From Bifidobacterium santillanense (GTDB lineage Bacteria > Actinomycetota > Actinomycetes > Actinomycetales > Bifidobacteriaceae), in the NCBI RefSeq assembly GCF_018555385.1, contig NZ_JAFEJS010000001.1, positions 124,001 through 188,000 on the forward strand: a stretch of 64,000 nt of DNA, in the 5' to 3' direction. The notes beneath the pieces were generated by a model. It had not been told where the DNA came from. It did no database searches and saw nothing but the letters and a program-made list of their open reading frames with translations. Within the stretch, counting starts at the first letter, position 1. The number at the start of each line of letters is the position of its first letter. Position numbers and translations under genes: made by a program. Shown here in pieces: positions 49,332 through 59,111 of the stretch.

Positions 49332-50183
49332 ATGGCAGCAATTACCGCCGCTCTGATCAAGCAGGTTCGTGAGGACACCGGCGCCGGCATGCTCGACGTC
49401 AAGAAGGCCCTGACCGAGGCCGACGGCGACGTCGCACGCGCCAAGGAGATCATCCGTGCCAAGGGCATCGCCGCCGCGGGCAAGCGTGAGGGCCGCAAGG
49501 CCCAGGAGGGCACCATCGCCTCCAAGGTCGTCGAGGCCGACGGCGTCGAGACCGGTTACGCGGTCGAGCTGAACTCCGAGACCGACTTCGTGGCCAAGAC
49601 CCCGAAGTTCGTCGACTTCGCCGACACCATCCTCGGCTACGCCGTCGAGGCCGGCGCCGACTCCGCTGACGCCGTGCTGGCCGCCAAGGCCAGCGACGAG
49701 ACCGTCAAGGAGGCCATCGAGGAGGCCGCCGCCCTGTTCGGCGAGCACGTCAAGGTCGGTCAGTTCGCGAAGATCTCCGGCGAGCACGTCGAGATCTACG
49801 CCCACAAGAAGTCCGTCGAGATGCCGCCGAGCATCGTCGCGATGATCGCCACCGACAAGGCCGGCGCCGCCGTCGCGCACGAGGCCGCCCTGCAGATCTC
49901 CGCGATGGGCGCCAAGTGGCTGACCCGCGAGGACGTCCCGGCCGAGGTCGTCGAGTCCGAGCGCCGCGTCGCCACCGAGAAGTCCCTCGCTGAGGGCAAG
50001 CCGGAGAAGATCGTCCCGAAGATCGTCGAGGGCCGTCTCAACGCCTTCTTCAAGGAGGTCGTCCTGCTCGAGCAGCCGTTCGTCAAGGATCCGTCCAAGA
50101 CCGTCGGCAAGCTGTTCGAAGAGGTCGGCGGCAAGGCCCTGGCCTTCGCCCGCGTCGAGGTCGGCAAGGGCGAAGAGGACTGA
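49332..50183 (+). CDS. tsf: Translation elongation factor Ts
   Basis: A 283-residue EF-Ts, the nucleotide exchange factor for EF-Tu. The N-terminal UBA-like domain has LIKQVREDTGAGMLDVKKALTEADGD, and the core has ELNSETDFVAKTPKFVDFA, the TDFV motif that contacts EF-Tu. The C-terminal end has FVKDPSKTVGKL. CAAGGAGAT precedes the ATG. A hairpin at 50222-50268 follows. Confidence 0.98.
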   Translation: MAAITAALIKQVREDTGAGMLDVKKALTEADGDVARAKEIIRAKGIAAAGKREGRKAQEGTIASKVVEADGVETGYAVELNSETDFVAKTPKFVDFADTILGYAVEAGADSADAVLAAKASDETVKEAIEEAAALFGEHVKVGQFAKISGEHVEIYAHKKSVEMPPSIVAMIATDKAGAAVAHEAALQISAMGAKWLTREDVPAEVVESERRVATEKSLAEGKPEKIVPKIVEGRLNAFFKEVVLLEQPFVKDPSKTVGKLFEEVGGKALAFARVEVGKGEED

Positions 50184-50221
50184 TTCCCTCTGAAGCCATC
50201 CGTTAGGTAGACAACGGTTGT

Positions 50222-50268
50222 CGATGGCCGTGTACCCTGTTGAGTTGATACGGGGTGCACGGCCATCG
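50222..50268 (+). terminator. Terminator of tsf
   Basis: CGATGGCCGTG (50222-50232) pairs perfectly with CACGGCCATCG (50258-50268), with ACAAC and GTTGT extending the helix outside it. Confidence 0.75.
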
Positions 50269-50374
50269 TTGTTGTGGGCGCGGCGATGGACATCGGTCCG
50301 CGCGGCGGACGCCACGAATGACGGGAATGCGACGAAGGATGCGGAAGGGGAAACCCGCGGAGAGGAGAGGGAAC

Positions 50375-51325
50375 ATGGACAGGTCGACAGGCGACGGCAG
50401 GGACACCGGGTGGGCGCGTCCGGGTCATGTCCCCGCCACGCGGGCCACGGCGGTGGGACTCGTCGCCATCCTGCTGTGGAGCATGATGACCGCGCTCGTG
50501 CGCATCGTCGCCGAGGCGTTCGGCGCCACCTTGGGATCGGCACTGATCTACACGGCCGGCGTGGTGCTGCTGCTCGTGTTCCACAGACCGGCCCCGATCG
50601 GGGCGTATCCGAAGCGGTATCTCGCCCTCGGCGGCGCGTTGTTCGTCTTCTACGAATCGTCCATCTCCCTGTCCATCGGTCTGGCGTCCGACGCCGCGCA
50701 ATCGGTGGAGGTGAGCCTCGTCAACTATCTGTGGCCCACGATGATGGTGCTGCTCGCCGCCGGAGTCGCCAGGCCCAGGGTCGGGGGCGCCGTATGGAGG
50801 GCCCTGCCGGGGGCCGTCGTCGCCACGCTCGGCGTCGCCCTCGCGGTCGGCGGCAACAGCGGGCTTGACCCGGCCGCTGCCGCGGGACATATCGCGTCCA
50901 ATCCACTGCCGTATCTGCTGGCGTTCCTCGGCGCGTTCGCATGGTCGGTGTATGCGGTCGTCACCCCGTCCATGTCCGGTGGACTCGACGGCACGTCGGT
51001 GTTCTTCCCCGGTGTGGCCGTCGCCCTGTGGATCATCCACTTCGCCTCCGGCGAGGGCTGGCCGGCCACGGCCCCCGGCCCCGTGGGCTGGCTCGCCGTC
51101 GTCGGTTGCGCGGCCGTCATCGCCGGCGGCTACGCCTGCTGGGGGTACGGCATCCTGCACGGCAGCCTCAATACGCTCGCCGTCGCCTCGTACGCCACGC
51201 CCGTGTTGTCGGTGGCGGCCAGCGCCCTGATCCTGGGGCTCTCGCTGTCCCTGCCGTTCTGGTGCGGCACGTTGTTCGTGGTGGCGGGATCGGCGCTCAA
51301 CTGGTGGGCGTCTCACCGCCGGTGA
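50375..51325 (+). CDS. DMT-family exporter, YddG-like (aromatic amino acids)
   Basis: A 316-residue protein with ten hydrophobic segments in two EamA repeats. The first repeat begins TAVGLVAILLWSMMTALVRIVAEAFG and has YTAGVVLLLVF, wording close to the YddG branch, which exports aromatic amino acids. FYESSISLSIGLAS and NYLWPTMMVLLA are further YddG-like blocks. GAGAGG precedes the ATG at 50375. It stands alone between tsf and pyrH, with chorismate genes and trpE elsewhere in this window. The substrate is inferred from family resemblance only. Confidence 0.78.
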   Translation: MDRSTGDGRDTGWARPGHVPATRATAVGLVAILLWSMMTALVRIVAEAFGATLGSALIYTAGVVLLLVFHRPAPIGAYPKRYLALGGALFVFYESSISLSIGLASDAAQSVEVSLVNYLWPTMMVLLAAGVARPRVGGAVWRALPGAVVATLGVALAVGGNSGLDPAAAAGHIASNPLPYLLAFLGAFAWSVYAVVTPSMSGGLDGTSVFFPGVAVALWIIHFASGEGWPATAPGPVGWLAVVGCAAVIAGGYACWGYGILHGSLNTLAVASYATPVLSVAASALILGLSLSLPFWCGTLFVVAGSALNWWASHRR

Positions 51326-51430
51326 CGGTGTGGAACACGTCTGTCGCGAATTACGGATAACCTGTTAGACGGTAATTTTCGTGGGTTGCGGCCGCCACCG
51401 GTACCGAACCCGAGAGCGAAAGGTTGTGCT

Positions 51431-52180
51431 ATGACTGGCAACGATGCAAACGACAAACCGCGCAGGGTCCTGCTCAAGCTGTCCGGCGAGGCGTTCGGCG
51501 GCGGCAAGGTGGGCATCGACACCAAGGTGATCCGTCGCATCGCCGAGGAGATCGTGCCGGCCGTGCGTCAGGGCGTGCAGGTCGCCATCGTCACCGGCGG
51601 CGGCAACTTCTTCCGCGGCGCCGAGCTTCAGCAGGCCGGCATCGACCGCTCCCGCGGCGACTACATGGGCATGCTCGGCACCGTGATGAACTGCCTGGCG
51701 CTGCAGGACTTCCTCGAGCAGGAGGGGCAGGCCACCCGTGTGCAGACCGCCATCACGATGGGACAGGTCGCCGAGCCGTACATCCCGCTCAAGGCCATCC
51801 GCCACCTCGAGAAGGGCCGCGTGGTGATCTTCGGCGCCGGCGCCGGCATGCCGTACTTCTCCACCGACACCGTCTCCATCCAGCGCTCCCTCGAGATCCA
51901 CTGCGACGAGGTCGTCATGGGCAAGAACGGCGTCGACGGCGTCTACACCGCGGACCCGCGCAAGGATCCGAACGCCAAGCGCTTCGAGACCCTGAGCTAC
52001 AACCGCGCGCTCGTCGACAACCTCGCCGTGATGGATGCCTCCGCGCTGTCCATGGCGCGCGACAACAAGAAGCGCATCCGCGTGTTCGGCCTCGAGGAGC
52101 CTGGCAACGTGACCCGCGCCCTGCTCGGCGAGGAGATCGGCACGCTCGTGTCCACCGCCGAATCGCGCGTGGCGGACTGA
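51431..52180 (+). CDS. pyrH: Uridylate kinase (UMP kinase)
   Basis: A 249-residue bacterial UMP kinase of the amino-acid-kinase fold, which makes UDP from UMP. Motifs are [39 protein letters not shown] and [28 protein letters not shown] lies before the ATG. It is followed by frr after 100 bp, the usual tsf-pyrH-frr order being interrupted only by the exporter gene. Confidence 0.98.
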   Translation: MTGNDANDKPRRVLLKLSGEAFGGGKVGIDTKVIRRIAEEIVPAVRQGVQVAIVTGGGNFFRGAELQQAGIDRSRGDYMGMLGTVMNCLALQDFLEQEGQATRVQTAITMGQVAEPYIPLKAIRHLEKGRVVIFGAGAGMPYFSTDTVSIQRSLEIHCDEVVMGKNGVDGVYTADPRKDPNAKRFETLSYNRALVDNLAVMDASALSMARDNKKRIRVFGLEEPGNVTRALLGEEIGTLVSTAESRVAD

Positions 52181-52280
52181 GCCGCGGGCCCGTCCGGCAT
52201 CTACAATCGAAACCAACCGTTCGCTTCCGAAGCGTTCGCAGAAGAACAGCCCAAGCACAGCTAAAGCTAAGGAGAAACAC

Positions 52281-52835
52281 ATGGCAAACGTCATCGATCA
52301 GGCCAAGGAACAGATGGCCAAGACGGTGGAGAACACCAAGGAGAACTTCGCGGGCATCCGCACCGGCCGCGCCAACCCGGCCCTGCTCAACGGCATCATG
52401 GTCGACTACTACGGCGCCCCGACGCCGATCAAGGCCGTCGCCTCCATTGGCGTGCCGGAACCGCGCACCCTGTCCGTCACCCCGTTCGACGCCTCCCAGG
52501 CCGGCGCCGTCGAGAAGGCCATCCGTAACTCCGATCTCGGCGTCAGCCCGAACCGCGACGGCAACGTCATCCGCCTGACCATGCCGGAGCTCACCGAGGA
52601 GCGCCGCAAGGAGTACGTCAAACTCGCCAAGGGCAAGGCCGAGGACGGCAAAGTGGCCGTGCGCAACATCCGCCGCAAGACCAAGGAGAGCATCGACAAG
52701 TCCGTCAAGGACGGCGATATGGGCGAGGACGAGGGCGATCGTCTGCTCAAGGACCTCGACAAGGTCACCAAGTCCGTCACCGACGAGATCGATGCCCTGC
52801 TCGAGACCAAGCAGAAGGAGATCATGGAGGTCTGA
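52281..52835 (+). CDS. frr: Ribosome recycling factor
   Basis: A 184-residue RRF that with EF-G splits post-termination ribosomes. The sequence follows the family closely: IRTGRANPALLNGIMVDYYGAPTPI, DLGVSPNRDGNVIRLTMPELTEERRKEYVKLAK and VRNIRRKTKESIDK. AAGGAG precedes the ATG. cdsA starts 15 bp after its stop. Confidence 0.98.
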   Translation: MANVIDQAKEQMAKTVENTKENFAGIRTGRANPALLNGIMVDYYGAPTPIKAVASIGVPEPRTLSVTPFDASQAGAVEKAIRNSDLGVSPNRDGNVIRLTMPELTEERRKEYVKLAKGKAEDGKVAVRNIRRKTKESIDKSVKDGDMGEDEGDRLLKDLDKVTKSVTDEIDALLETKQKEIMEV

Positions 52836-52850
52836 CCTCCGTCAATCATC

Positions 52851-53837
52851 ATGGAACGCAACGAACAACTCCACGAAGAGGCCGAGGTCGCGCTCGACGA
52901 GATCAACAAGAAGACCGGGCGCAACATGCCCCAGGCGATCGGCACGGCCGTGCTGCTCATCGCCGTCATTCTCGCCGCACTGCTCATCAACATCGACCTG
53001 TTCGTGGCGTTGGTCGTCGTGTTCATGGTGCTGGCCCTGTGGGAGCTGCGCGTCGACTTCGCGACCGTCGGCCTGCATATCCCCGTGGTCATGCTGTGGC
53101 TGTGCTCGGCCGCGACGCTGTTCGCCGCCTACTATGCGCCGATGCACGTGGTGGCGATGGCCTTGTGCGCCATGGCGTCGATCATGCTCGTCGCCATGGC
53201 CGCGACGGCCAAGATGAGCTTCGGCAACCGGCTGTCGCTCGCCGTCGCGAACAAGCTGTCCAACACGGAGGCCGGCGCGCGCCTCGAATCGTCGTTCAAC
53301 CACGACGGCGGCGAGCAGCATCATTCGCGACTGAGCCATGTGGCCGTCTCCGTGCTCACCGTGCTCTATATCCCGGTGCTCGCCTCCTGCATCATCGTCC
53401 CGCTGACCTTCCATGGGCATCCGGTCGCCCACGCGATCATGCTCGTGTTCCTGCCGGCGCTGTCCGACACCGGTGGCCTGTTCGCCGGCGCATGGCTCGG
53501 CAAACACAAGCTCTCCCCACGCATCTCCCCGAAGAAGAGCTGGGAGGGACTGGCCGGCTCGGTCCTCTTCGCGATGGCCGGCGCGTTCGCCGTCATGTTC
53601 TGCACGTACACGTCCGACGTGTGGGCCGCCAAATGGTGGGTCCCGGTCGTCGCCGGCGTGCTCGTCGGCGTGACCGGCACGTTCGGCGACCTGTGCGCCT
53701 CGATGATCAAGCGCGATCTCGGCATCAAGGACATGGGACACCTGCTCAAGGGCCACGGCGGCGTCATGGATCGCGTCGACTCGATCCTCATGGCCGCGCC
53801 GTTCACCTGCATCCTGTTGTGGTTCACCGGACTGTGA
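52851..53837 (+). CDS. cdsA: Phosphatidate cytidylyltransferase
   Basis: A 328-residue integral membrane enzyme forming CDP-diacylglycerol from phosphatidate and CTP, the gateway to phospholipids. The signature lies near the C-terminus: SMIKRDLGIKDMGHLLKGHG then GGVMDRVDSIL. SPKKSWEGLAGS is a second family block and LPALSDTGGLFAGAWLG a third. About eight membrane segments are visible. GGAGG precedes the frr stop and the ATG follows at 52851. A T-run hairpin follows. Confidence 0.96.
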   Translation: MERNEQLHEEAEVALDEINKKTGRNMPQAIGTAVLLIAVILAALLINIDLFVALVVVFMVLALWELRVDFATVGLHIPVVMLWLCSAATLFAAYYAPMHVVAMALCAMASIMLVAMAATAKMSFGNRLSLAVANKLSNTEAGARLESSFNHDGGEQHHSRLSHVAVSVLTVLYIPVLASCIIVPLTFHGHPVAHAIMLVFLPALSDTGGLFAGAWLGKHKLSPRISPKKSWEGLAGSVLFAMAGAFAVMFCTYTSDVWAAKWWVPVVAGVLVGVTGTFGDLCASMIKRDLGIKDMGHLLKGHGGVMDRVDSILMAAPFTCILLWFTGL

Positions 53838-53844
53838 CAGGCAC

Positions 53845-53878
53845 CGCCGCCGTCCCGACCGCTCGGGGCGGCGTTTTT
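53845..53878 (+). terminator. Terminator of cdsA with U-run
   Basis: CGCCG and CCCGA (53845-53858) pair with TCGGG and CGGCG (53863-53873) with a small bulge, followed by TTTTT at 53874-53878. Confidence 0.75.
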
Positions 53879-53925
53879 CGATTGATCCGAAACCGATGAT
53901 CCGAAAGGAACGTCCAGACACCGAT

Positions 53926-55161
53926 ATGGCCATCGACGAACAGCTCAACGACAACGGCACGGCCCGCACGGCGCATGACGCGCCGGAGACGGGCATCACC
54001 CCGGGAGGCACCACCGGCGCCTTCCGCGACGTCCTGTCCAAGGACCACGCAAGGCGCGGCAAGCCGCCGCTGCACTTCGCCGACATGACCCCCGACGAGC
54101 GCATCGCCAAGGCCGGTGAACTGGGCCTGCCGAAATTCCGCGTCAAGCAGCTCGCCAACCACTACTATGGGCATTTCGACGTCAATGCGGCCGAGTTCAC
54201 CGACTTCCCCGCCGCCAAGCGCGACGAGGCCGCCGCCGAGTTCTTCCCGGAGCTCATCCACGAGGTCACCCGTCAGGTCGCCGATCAGGGGGCCACCATC
54301 AAGACCCTGTGGCGCCTGTTCGACGGCTCGCACATCGAGTCCGTGCTCATGCGCTACCCGACCCGCACCACGCTGTGCATCTCCAGCCAGGTCGGCTGCG
54401 GCATGGGATGCCCGTTCTGCGCAACCGGCAAGCTGGGGCTCACGCGCAACATGTCCGCCGGCGAGATCCTCGAGCAGGTGCGCGTCGCCGCCCGCATGAT
54501 GCGCGACGGCGAGGTCGCCGGCGGGCCGGGCAGGCTCAGCAACATCGTGTTCATGGGCATGGGCGAGCCGATGGGCAACTACAGGTCGGTACTCTCGGCC
54601 GTGCGCCAGATCTCCGCGATGCCGCCGGAGGGCTTCGGCATCTCCGCACGCAACATCACCGTATCCACCGTCGGCGTCGTCCCCGGCATCAGGAAGCTCA
54701 CCGCCGAGGGCATCCCGGTTCGTCTCGCCGTCTCCCTGCACGCGCCGAGCGACGAGCTGCGCGACGAGCTCGTGCCGATGAACAAGCGCTTCAACACCAC
54801 GCAGGTGCTCGACGCCGCGCACGACTACTTCCTCGCCTCCAAGCGGCGCGTGAGCATCGAATACGCGCTGATGCGAGGCATCAACGACCAGGCCGAGCAC
54901 GCGCGTCTTCTCGCCAAGCGGCTCAACCACTACGGCGACAACTGGGCGCACGTCAACCCGATCCCGCTCAACCCGATCGAGGGTTCACGCTGGACCGCCT
55001 CCAAGCCGGAGGACGAGGCCCGGTTCCTGGAGATCTTGCATGCGGCGGGCATCACCGCCACGCTGCGCGATACGCGCGGCCAGGACATCGACGGCGCCTG
55101 CGGCCAGCTCGCCGCCAAGACCAAGGAGGCGTTCGAGCGTCGCGACGGCGCCGAGGGTTGA
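53926..55161 (+). CDS. rlmN: Dual-specificity RNA methyltransferase RlmN
   Basis: A 411-residue radical-SAM enzyme that methylates C2 of A2503 in 23S rRNA and A37 in some tRNAs. The cluster-binding cysteines are C158, C162 and C165 in GCGMGCPFCATG; VFMGMGEPMGNY and RLAVSLHAPSDELRDELVP are further blocks, and the later Cys in DGACGQLA is the expected methyl-carrier. Two ATGs are possible (53896, 53926); neither has well-spaced ribosome sites, and AAAGGA lies between them. It needs a 4Fe-4S cluster, hence SUF. Confidence 0.95.
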   Translation: MAIDEQLNDNGTARTAHDAPETGITPGGTTGAFRDVLSKDHARRGKPPLHFADMTPDERIAKAGELGLPKFRVKQLANHYYGHFDVNAAEFTDFPAAKRDEAAAEFFPELIHEVTRQVADQGATIKTLWRLFDGSHIESVLMRYPTRTTLCISSQVGCGMGCPFCATGKLGLTRNMSAGEILEQVRVAARMMRDGEVAGGPGRLSNIVFMGMGEPMGNYRSVLSAVRQISAMPPEGFGISARNITVSTVGVVPGIRKLTAEGIPVRLAVSLHAPSDELRDELVPMNKRFNTTQVLDAAHDYFLASKRRVSIEYALMRGINDQAEHARLLAKRLNHYGDNWAHVNPIPLNPIEGSRWTASKPEDEARFLEILHAAGITATLRDTRGQDIDGACGQLAAKTKEAFERRDGAEG

Positions 55162-55168
55162 CGTATCG

Positions 55169-55211
55169 GTCCGGCTTCGGCAGGCGATAAATGAGACGCC
55201 GACGACCGGAC
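55169..55211 (+). terminator. Imperfect hairpin after rlmN
   Basis: GTCCGG (55169-55174) pairs with CCGGAC (55206-55211) and TCGGC with GCCGA inside it, separated by a small internal loop. It starts 7 bp past the rlmN stop. Confidence 0.5.
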
Positions 55212-55273
55212 GTGACGTGACGCCGCTACTCTGAAACGGAAAGCAGAAAGCCTAGAACAGGGGAGTGCAAGTT

Positions 55274-56044
55274 ATGTCGCTGGCGGTTCGAGTCATCCCG
55301 TGCCTGGACGTCGATGCCGGACGCGTGGTCAAGGGCGTCCATTTCGAGAATCTGAAGGACGCCGGCGACCCCGTCGAGCTTGCCGCCGAATACTACCGGC
55401 AGGGCGCCGACGAGCTCACCTTCCTCGACGTGACCGCCTCCAGCTCGCACCGTGGCACGATGATCGACGTGGTGTCCCGCACCGCCGAGCAGGTCTTCAT
55501 CCCGATGACCGTCGGCGGCGGCGTGCGCACCCCCGAGGACGTCGACTCGCTGCTGCGCTGCGGTGCCGACAAGGTCGGCGTCAACACCGCCGCCATCAAC
55601 GATCCGACGCTCATCAGCCGCGTCGCCGAGCGCTTCGGCAACCAGGTGCTGGTCCTTTCCGTCGACGCCCGCCGAGAAAAGGGCGAGCAGCACACCCAGT
55701 CCGGCTTCGAGGTCACCACCATGGGCGGCCGCAAGTCCACCGGCATCGACGCGATCTGGTGGGTCAAGCGAGCCGAGCAGCTCGGCGCCGGCGAGATCCT
55801 CCTCAACTCGATGGACGCCGACGGCACCAAGCAGGGCTTCGATCTGGAGATGATCCGCGCCGTGCGCAAGGAGGTCAAGATCCCGATCATCGCCTCCGGC
55901 GGTGCCGGCAAGGTCGAGGACTTCCCGCCCGCCATCGAGGCCGGCGCCGACGCGGTGCTCGCCGCTTCGGTCTTCCACTACGGGCTCATGACCATCGCCG
56001 ACGTCAAGAACGAGCTCAGGCGCCACGGCTACACCGTGCGCTGA
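55274..56044 (+). CDS. hisF: Imidazole glycerol phosphate synthase cyclase subunit HisF
   Basis: A 256-residue (beta/alpha)8 enzyme that with HisH forms imidazole glycerol phosphate and AICAR. The opening [20 protein letters not shown] carries the first catalytic Asp, and the second is in [30 protein letters not shown] [17 protein letters not shown] binds phosphate. GGGGAG precedes the ATG at 55274. hisI and trpE follow on the same strand. Confidence 0.97.
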   Translation: MSLAVRVIPCLDVDAGRVVKGVHFENLKDAGDPVELAAEYYRQGADELTFLDVTASSSHRGTMIDVVSRTAEQVFIPMTVGGGVRTPEDVDSLLRCGADKVGVNTAAINDPTLISRVAERFGNQVLVLSVDARREKGEQHTQSGFEVTTMGGRKSTGIDAIWWVKRAEQLGAGEILLNSMDADGTKQGFDLEMIRAVRKEVKIPIIASGGAGKVEDFPPAIEAGADAVLAASVFHYGLMTIADVKNELRRHGYTVR

Positions 56045-56133
56045 CACGCGTCGGCGGACACCCGGCGAACGACGGACAAGGACACACAGACGGACCCGGA
56101 TGAAGGCGGTCCGCAAAGGCAGAGTGCACAGAT

Positions 56134-56547
56134 ATGACAGACAACGAATACGACAACACGACCGAACTCGACCCGCGCATCGCGCAGCGTCTCAAACGCG
56201 ACCCCAAGGGGCTCGTCGCCGCCGTCATCCAGCAGTATGACACGCGCGAGGTGCTCATGGTCGGCTACATGAACGACGAGGCTCTGCGTCGGACGCTCAC
56301 CACCGGACGTGTGACCTTCTGGTCCCGCTCCCGTCAGGAGTACTGGCGCAAGGGCGATACCTCCGGCCACGTGCAGTACGTCAAGTCCGTCTCGCTCGAT
56401 TGCGACGGCGACGCGCTGCTCGTCGAGGTCGATCAGGTCGGCGCCGCATGCCACACCGGCAGGCGCAGCTGCTTCCTCGAGGGAGGTCCTCTGCCGGTCG
56501 TCGTGGGGCACCGCACGCAGGAACAGAAGGAGGGAACCGATGAGTGA
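56134..56547 (+). CDS. hisI: Phosphoribosyl-AMP cyclohydrolase HisI
   Basis: A 137-residue zinc enzyme opening the adenine ring of PR-AMP in histidine synthesis. Signatures are [36 protein letters not shown] and [28 protein letters not shown], with the metal-binding cysteines. It is the stand-alone enzyme without the HisE domain. Its last 8 bases overlap trpE, coupling the two. Confidence 0.97.
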   Translation: MTDNEYDNTTELDPRIAQRLKRDPKGLVAAVIQQYDTREVLMVGYMNDEALRRTLTTGRVTFWSRSRQEYWRKGDTSGHVQYVKSVSLDCDGDALLVEVDQVGAACHTGRRSCFLEGGPLPVVVGHRTQEQKEGTDE

Positions 56548-58117
56548 GCGCACGAACGAGCACGCCAACAGCGTCAAGGACCTGAACTGGGGCGACACGT
56601 GGCCCTCCCGCGAGGAGTTCCACCGTCTCGCCGACGAGGGCTACCGCGTCATCCCGATCGTGCGTCGCCTGCTCGCCGACTCGCTCACCCCGGTCGGCTT
56701 CTACGAGCGCCTCGCCAACGGCCGTTCCGGCACGTTCATCCTCGAATCCGCCGAATACGGCGGCACATGGAGCCGCTACAGCTTCATCGGCGTCAACTCG
56801 ATGGCCCAGCTTCGCGCCGACAGGGACGGCAACGCCGACTGGCTCGGCACCGTACCCGCGGGCGTGCCCACCGAGGGCGACGTCGTCGAGGTCGCGCACG
56901 CCGCGCTCAAGGTCCTCAAGGCCCCGCACGTCGAGGGCCTGCCGAACCTCACCTCGGGGCTCGTCGGCACCGTCGGCTGGGACGCGATCCGCCATTGGGA
57001 GCCGACGCTTCGTGCCGAGGCGCCGGACGAGACCGGCCAGCCGCAGATGGTCCTCGCCCTCGCCACCGACATCGCCGTCGTCGACCACGTCTCCGGCTCC
57101 GTGTGGCTCATCGCCAACGCGGTCAACGTGGACGACAAGCCCACGCGTGCCGACATCGCCTACGATCAGGCCGTCGCCAGACTCGAGAGGATGCAGCTCA
57201 ACGCCGCGACCCCCACTCCGGGGGAGGCGCGCGTCAACGCACTCGACCCGTCCCGCAGGCAGCCGCAGCTGCGCTTCCGCACCGAGAAGAGCCGCTACGA
57301 GCAGGCCGTCGAGGCCGCCAAGCGCCACATCGTCGACGGCGACGTGTTCCAGGTCGTCATCTCCCAGAGGCTCGACATCGATTCGCCCGCCGACCCGTTC
57401 GACGTCTACCGCGTGCTGCGCACCCTGAACCCAAGCCCGTACATGTACTTCATGGCGCTCACCGACGCCGAGGGCCGCGACTTCAACGTCATCGGCTCCA
57501 GCCCCGAGACGCTCATCAAGGTCGACAACGGCCACGCGATGACCTTCCCGATCGCCGGTTCCCGTCCGCGCGGCGCCACCCCCGAGGAGGACGCGAGGCT
57601 CGCCAAGGAGCTGCTCGCCGATCCGAAGGAACGCAGCGAGCACATCATGCTCGTCGATCTGGCCCGCAACGACCTGAGCAAGGTATGCGTCCCGCAGTCC
57701 GTCGAGGTCGTCTCCCTGATGGACATCAAGCGGTTCAGCCACATCATGCACATCTGCTCGACCGTCACCGGGCGCGTCGACCCGTCTCTGACCGCGTTCG
57801 ACGTGTTCAAGTCCGCGTTCCCGGCCGGCACGCTCTCCGGCGCGCCCAAGCCGCGCGCGGTCGAGATCATCGACGAGCTGGAGGTCGCCGACCGCGGCAT
57901 CTACGGCGGCACCGTCGGCTATTTCGACTTCTCCGGCAACCTCGACATGGCCATCGCCATCCGCACCGCGTTCCTGCGTGACCACGAGGCGAGCGTGCAG
58001 GCGGGCGCCGGCATCGTGCTCGACTCAGTGCCCGCCACCGAATGGCAGGAGACCCGCAACAAGGCCGAGGCCAGCGTCGAGGCCGTGCAGATCGCCGCGC
58101 AGCTCAAGGCGCTCTGA
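56540..58117 (+). CDS. trpE: Anthranilate synthase component I
   Basis: A 525-residue TrpE that makes anthranilate from chorismate with glutamine-derived ammonia, the first step to tryptophan. The N-terminal feedback site has the LES element in [21 protein letters not shown]; the catalytic half has [59 protein letters not shown] and [11 protein letters not shown]. It starts inside the hisI end. No leader peptide or attenuator is seen in front of it. The hisF-hisI-trpE order is common in actinobacteria. A long hairpin follows. Confidence 0.97.
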   Translation: MSERTNEHANSVKDLNWGDTWPSREEFHRLADEGYRVIPIVRRLLADSLTPVGFYERLANGRSGTFILESAEYGGTWSRYSFIGVNSMAQLRADRDGNADWLGTVPAGVPTEGDVVEVAHAALKVLKAPHVEGLPNLTSGLVGTVGWDAIRHWEPTLRAEAPDETGQPQMVLALATDIAVVDHVSGSVWLIANAVNVDDKPTRADIAYDQAVARLERMQLNAATPTPGEARVNALDPSRRQPQLRFRTEKSRYEQAVEAAKRHIVDGDVFQVVISQRLDIDSPADPFDVYRVLRTLNPSPYMYFMALTDAEGRDFNVIGSSPETLIKVDNGHAMTFPIAGSRPRGATPEEDARLAKELLADPKERSEHIMLVDLARNDLSKVCVPQSVEVVSLMDIKRFSHIMHICSTVTGRVDPSLTAFDVFKSAFPAGTLSGAPKPRAVEIIDELEVADRGIYGGTVGYFDFSGNLDMAIAIRTAFLRDHEASVQAGAGIVLDSVPATEWQETRNKAEASVEAVQIAAQLKAL

Positions 58118-58140
58118 TTCCGCCGCATCTCCCCGCACCG

Positions 58141-58212
58141 CACGTCCGTGTGTCTTGGGAACCGTCCTCCACCATGGGTGATTGATGGAGATTCCCGGGA
58201 CACACGGACGTG
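58141..58212. terminator. 21-bp hairpin after trpE
   Basis: Arms 58141-58161 and 58192-58212 pair at all 21 positions with two G-T wobbles around a 30-base loop. It lacks a U-tract. It probably ends the his-trp transcript. Confidence 0.65.
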
Positions 58213-58288
58213 CCGTTTCCGGACGGTCTACGGTGACGGAATGGGCATCGTCCGATGTCCGGTCCATGTCCGGGAACGGGGGAGCGGT

Positions 58289-59104
58289 ATGGCGCGTCAT
58301 GAGGGGAACGGTCCGCGGCGGAACGATGCGAAGCGCGCGATCTGCGCGGCGTTGGTGATCGTCCTGCTCGCCGCGTTCGTCGCCGGAGGAGTGTTCTCGA
58401 TCCGGCAGCTGGGCGGCTTGCCCTGGGAGGCGATGGGGCGGGCCGTGGTCTCGACGGCGAAGGACGGCGGCCCGTCGGAATCGGACGGCACCGTGATGCC
58501 GCGGGCCGAGGTCGAGAAGGATTATCCGAAGGTCGTGAGTCCGGTCGACTACAACAGCAACGGAGCGGACGACTATACCGATATCGTCAAGGGCGCCCGC
58601 GCCGACGCCGAGGCGGCTCCCACGTATGACGATGGCTACTATCAGGGCGGCTATCCGCCGGACGACCGCGGCGCCTGCACCGACCTCGTCTGGCGCGCCT
58701 TCCGTGCCGCCGGATACGATCTCAAGGCGATGGTCGACGCGGACGTCGCCGCCGACCCTGCGAGCTACCACGCCGTCGCATCCAAGCCAGACCCGAACAT
58801 CGACTTCCGTCGCACCGGCGTGCTCGACGTGTTCTTTGCCAAATACGGACAGTCGCTGACCCTCGACCCGGCCGACCACGAGGCGTGGCAGGGCGGCGAC
58901 ATCATCGTCTTCCGGCACGTCAAACACATCGGCGTCGTCTCGGACAAGCGCGACAGGAACGGCGTCGCCTACATCCTGCACAACATGGGGCAGCGGCAGC
59001 GCGAGAACGACTATCTCACGTTCCGCACGCACATGACCGTCACAGGACACTATCGCTTCGACGCCTCGAAGGTGCCGGAGTCCGTCCTCAAGGCGTGGCG
59101 CTGA
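58289..59104 (+). CDS. DUF1287 domain protein, membrane-anchored
   Basis: A 271-residue protein with an N-terminal membrane anchor (AICAALVIVLLAAFVAGGVF) and an extracytoplasmic DUF1287 domain. The domain blocks are DDGYYQGGYPPDDRGACTDLVWRAFRAAGYDL, PDPNIDFRRTGVLDVFF, GGDIIVFRHVKHIGVVSDKR and the end TGHYRFD. The Cys-His arrangement (GACTDLV, then HIGVVSD, then LHNMG) is like papain/NlpC-type amidases, so a cell-wall peptidase role is possible but not established. GGGGGAG precedes the ATG. Confidence 0.87.
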   Translation: MARHEGNGPRRNDAKRAICAALVIVLLAAFVAGGVFSIRQLGGLPWEAMGRAVVSTAKDGGPSESDGTVMPRAEVEKDYPKVVSPVDYNSNGADDYTDIVKGARADAEAAPTYDDGYYQGGYPPDDRGACTDLVWRAFRAAGYDLKAMVDADVAADPASYHAVASKPDPNIDFRRTGVLDVFFAKYGQSLTLDPADHEAWQGGDIIVFRHVKHIGVVSDKRDRNGVAYILHNMGQRQRENDYLTFRTHMTVTGHYRFDASKVPESVLKAWR

Positions 59105-59111
59105 TCCCCGC

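Noticed and set aside
56045..56539. A tryptophan attenuator or T-box in front of trpE.
   Set aside because: trpE begins inside hisI, and no Trp-rich leader peptide or T-box core is visible upstream of hisI.
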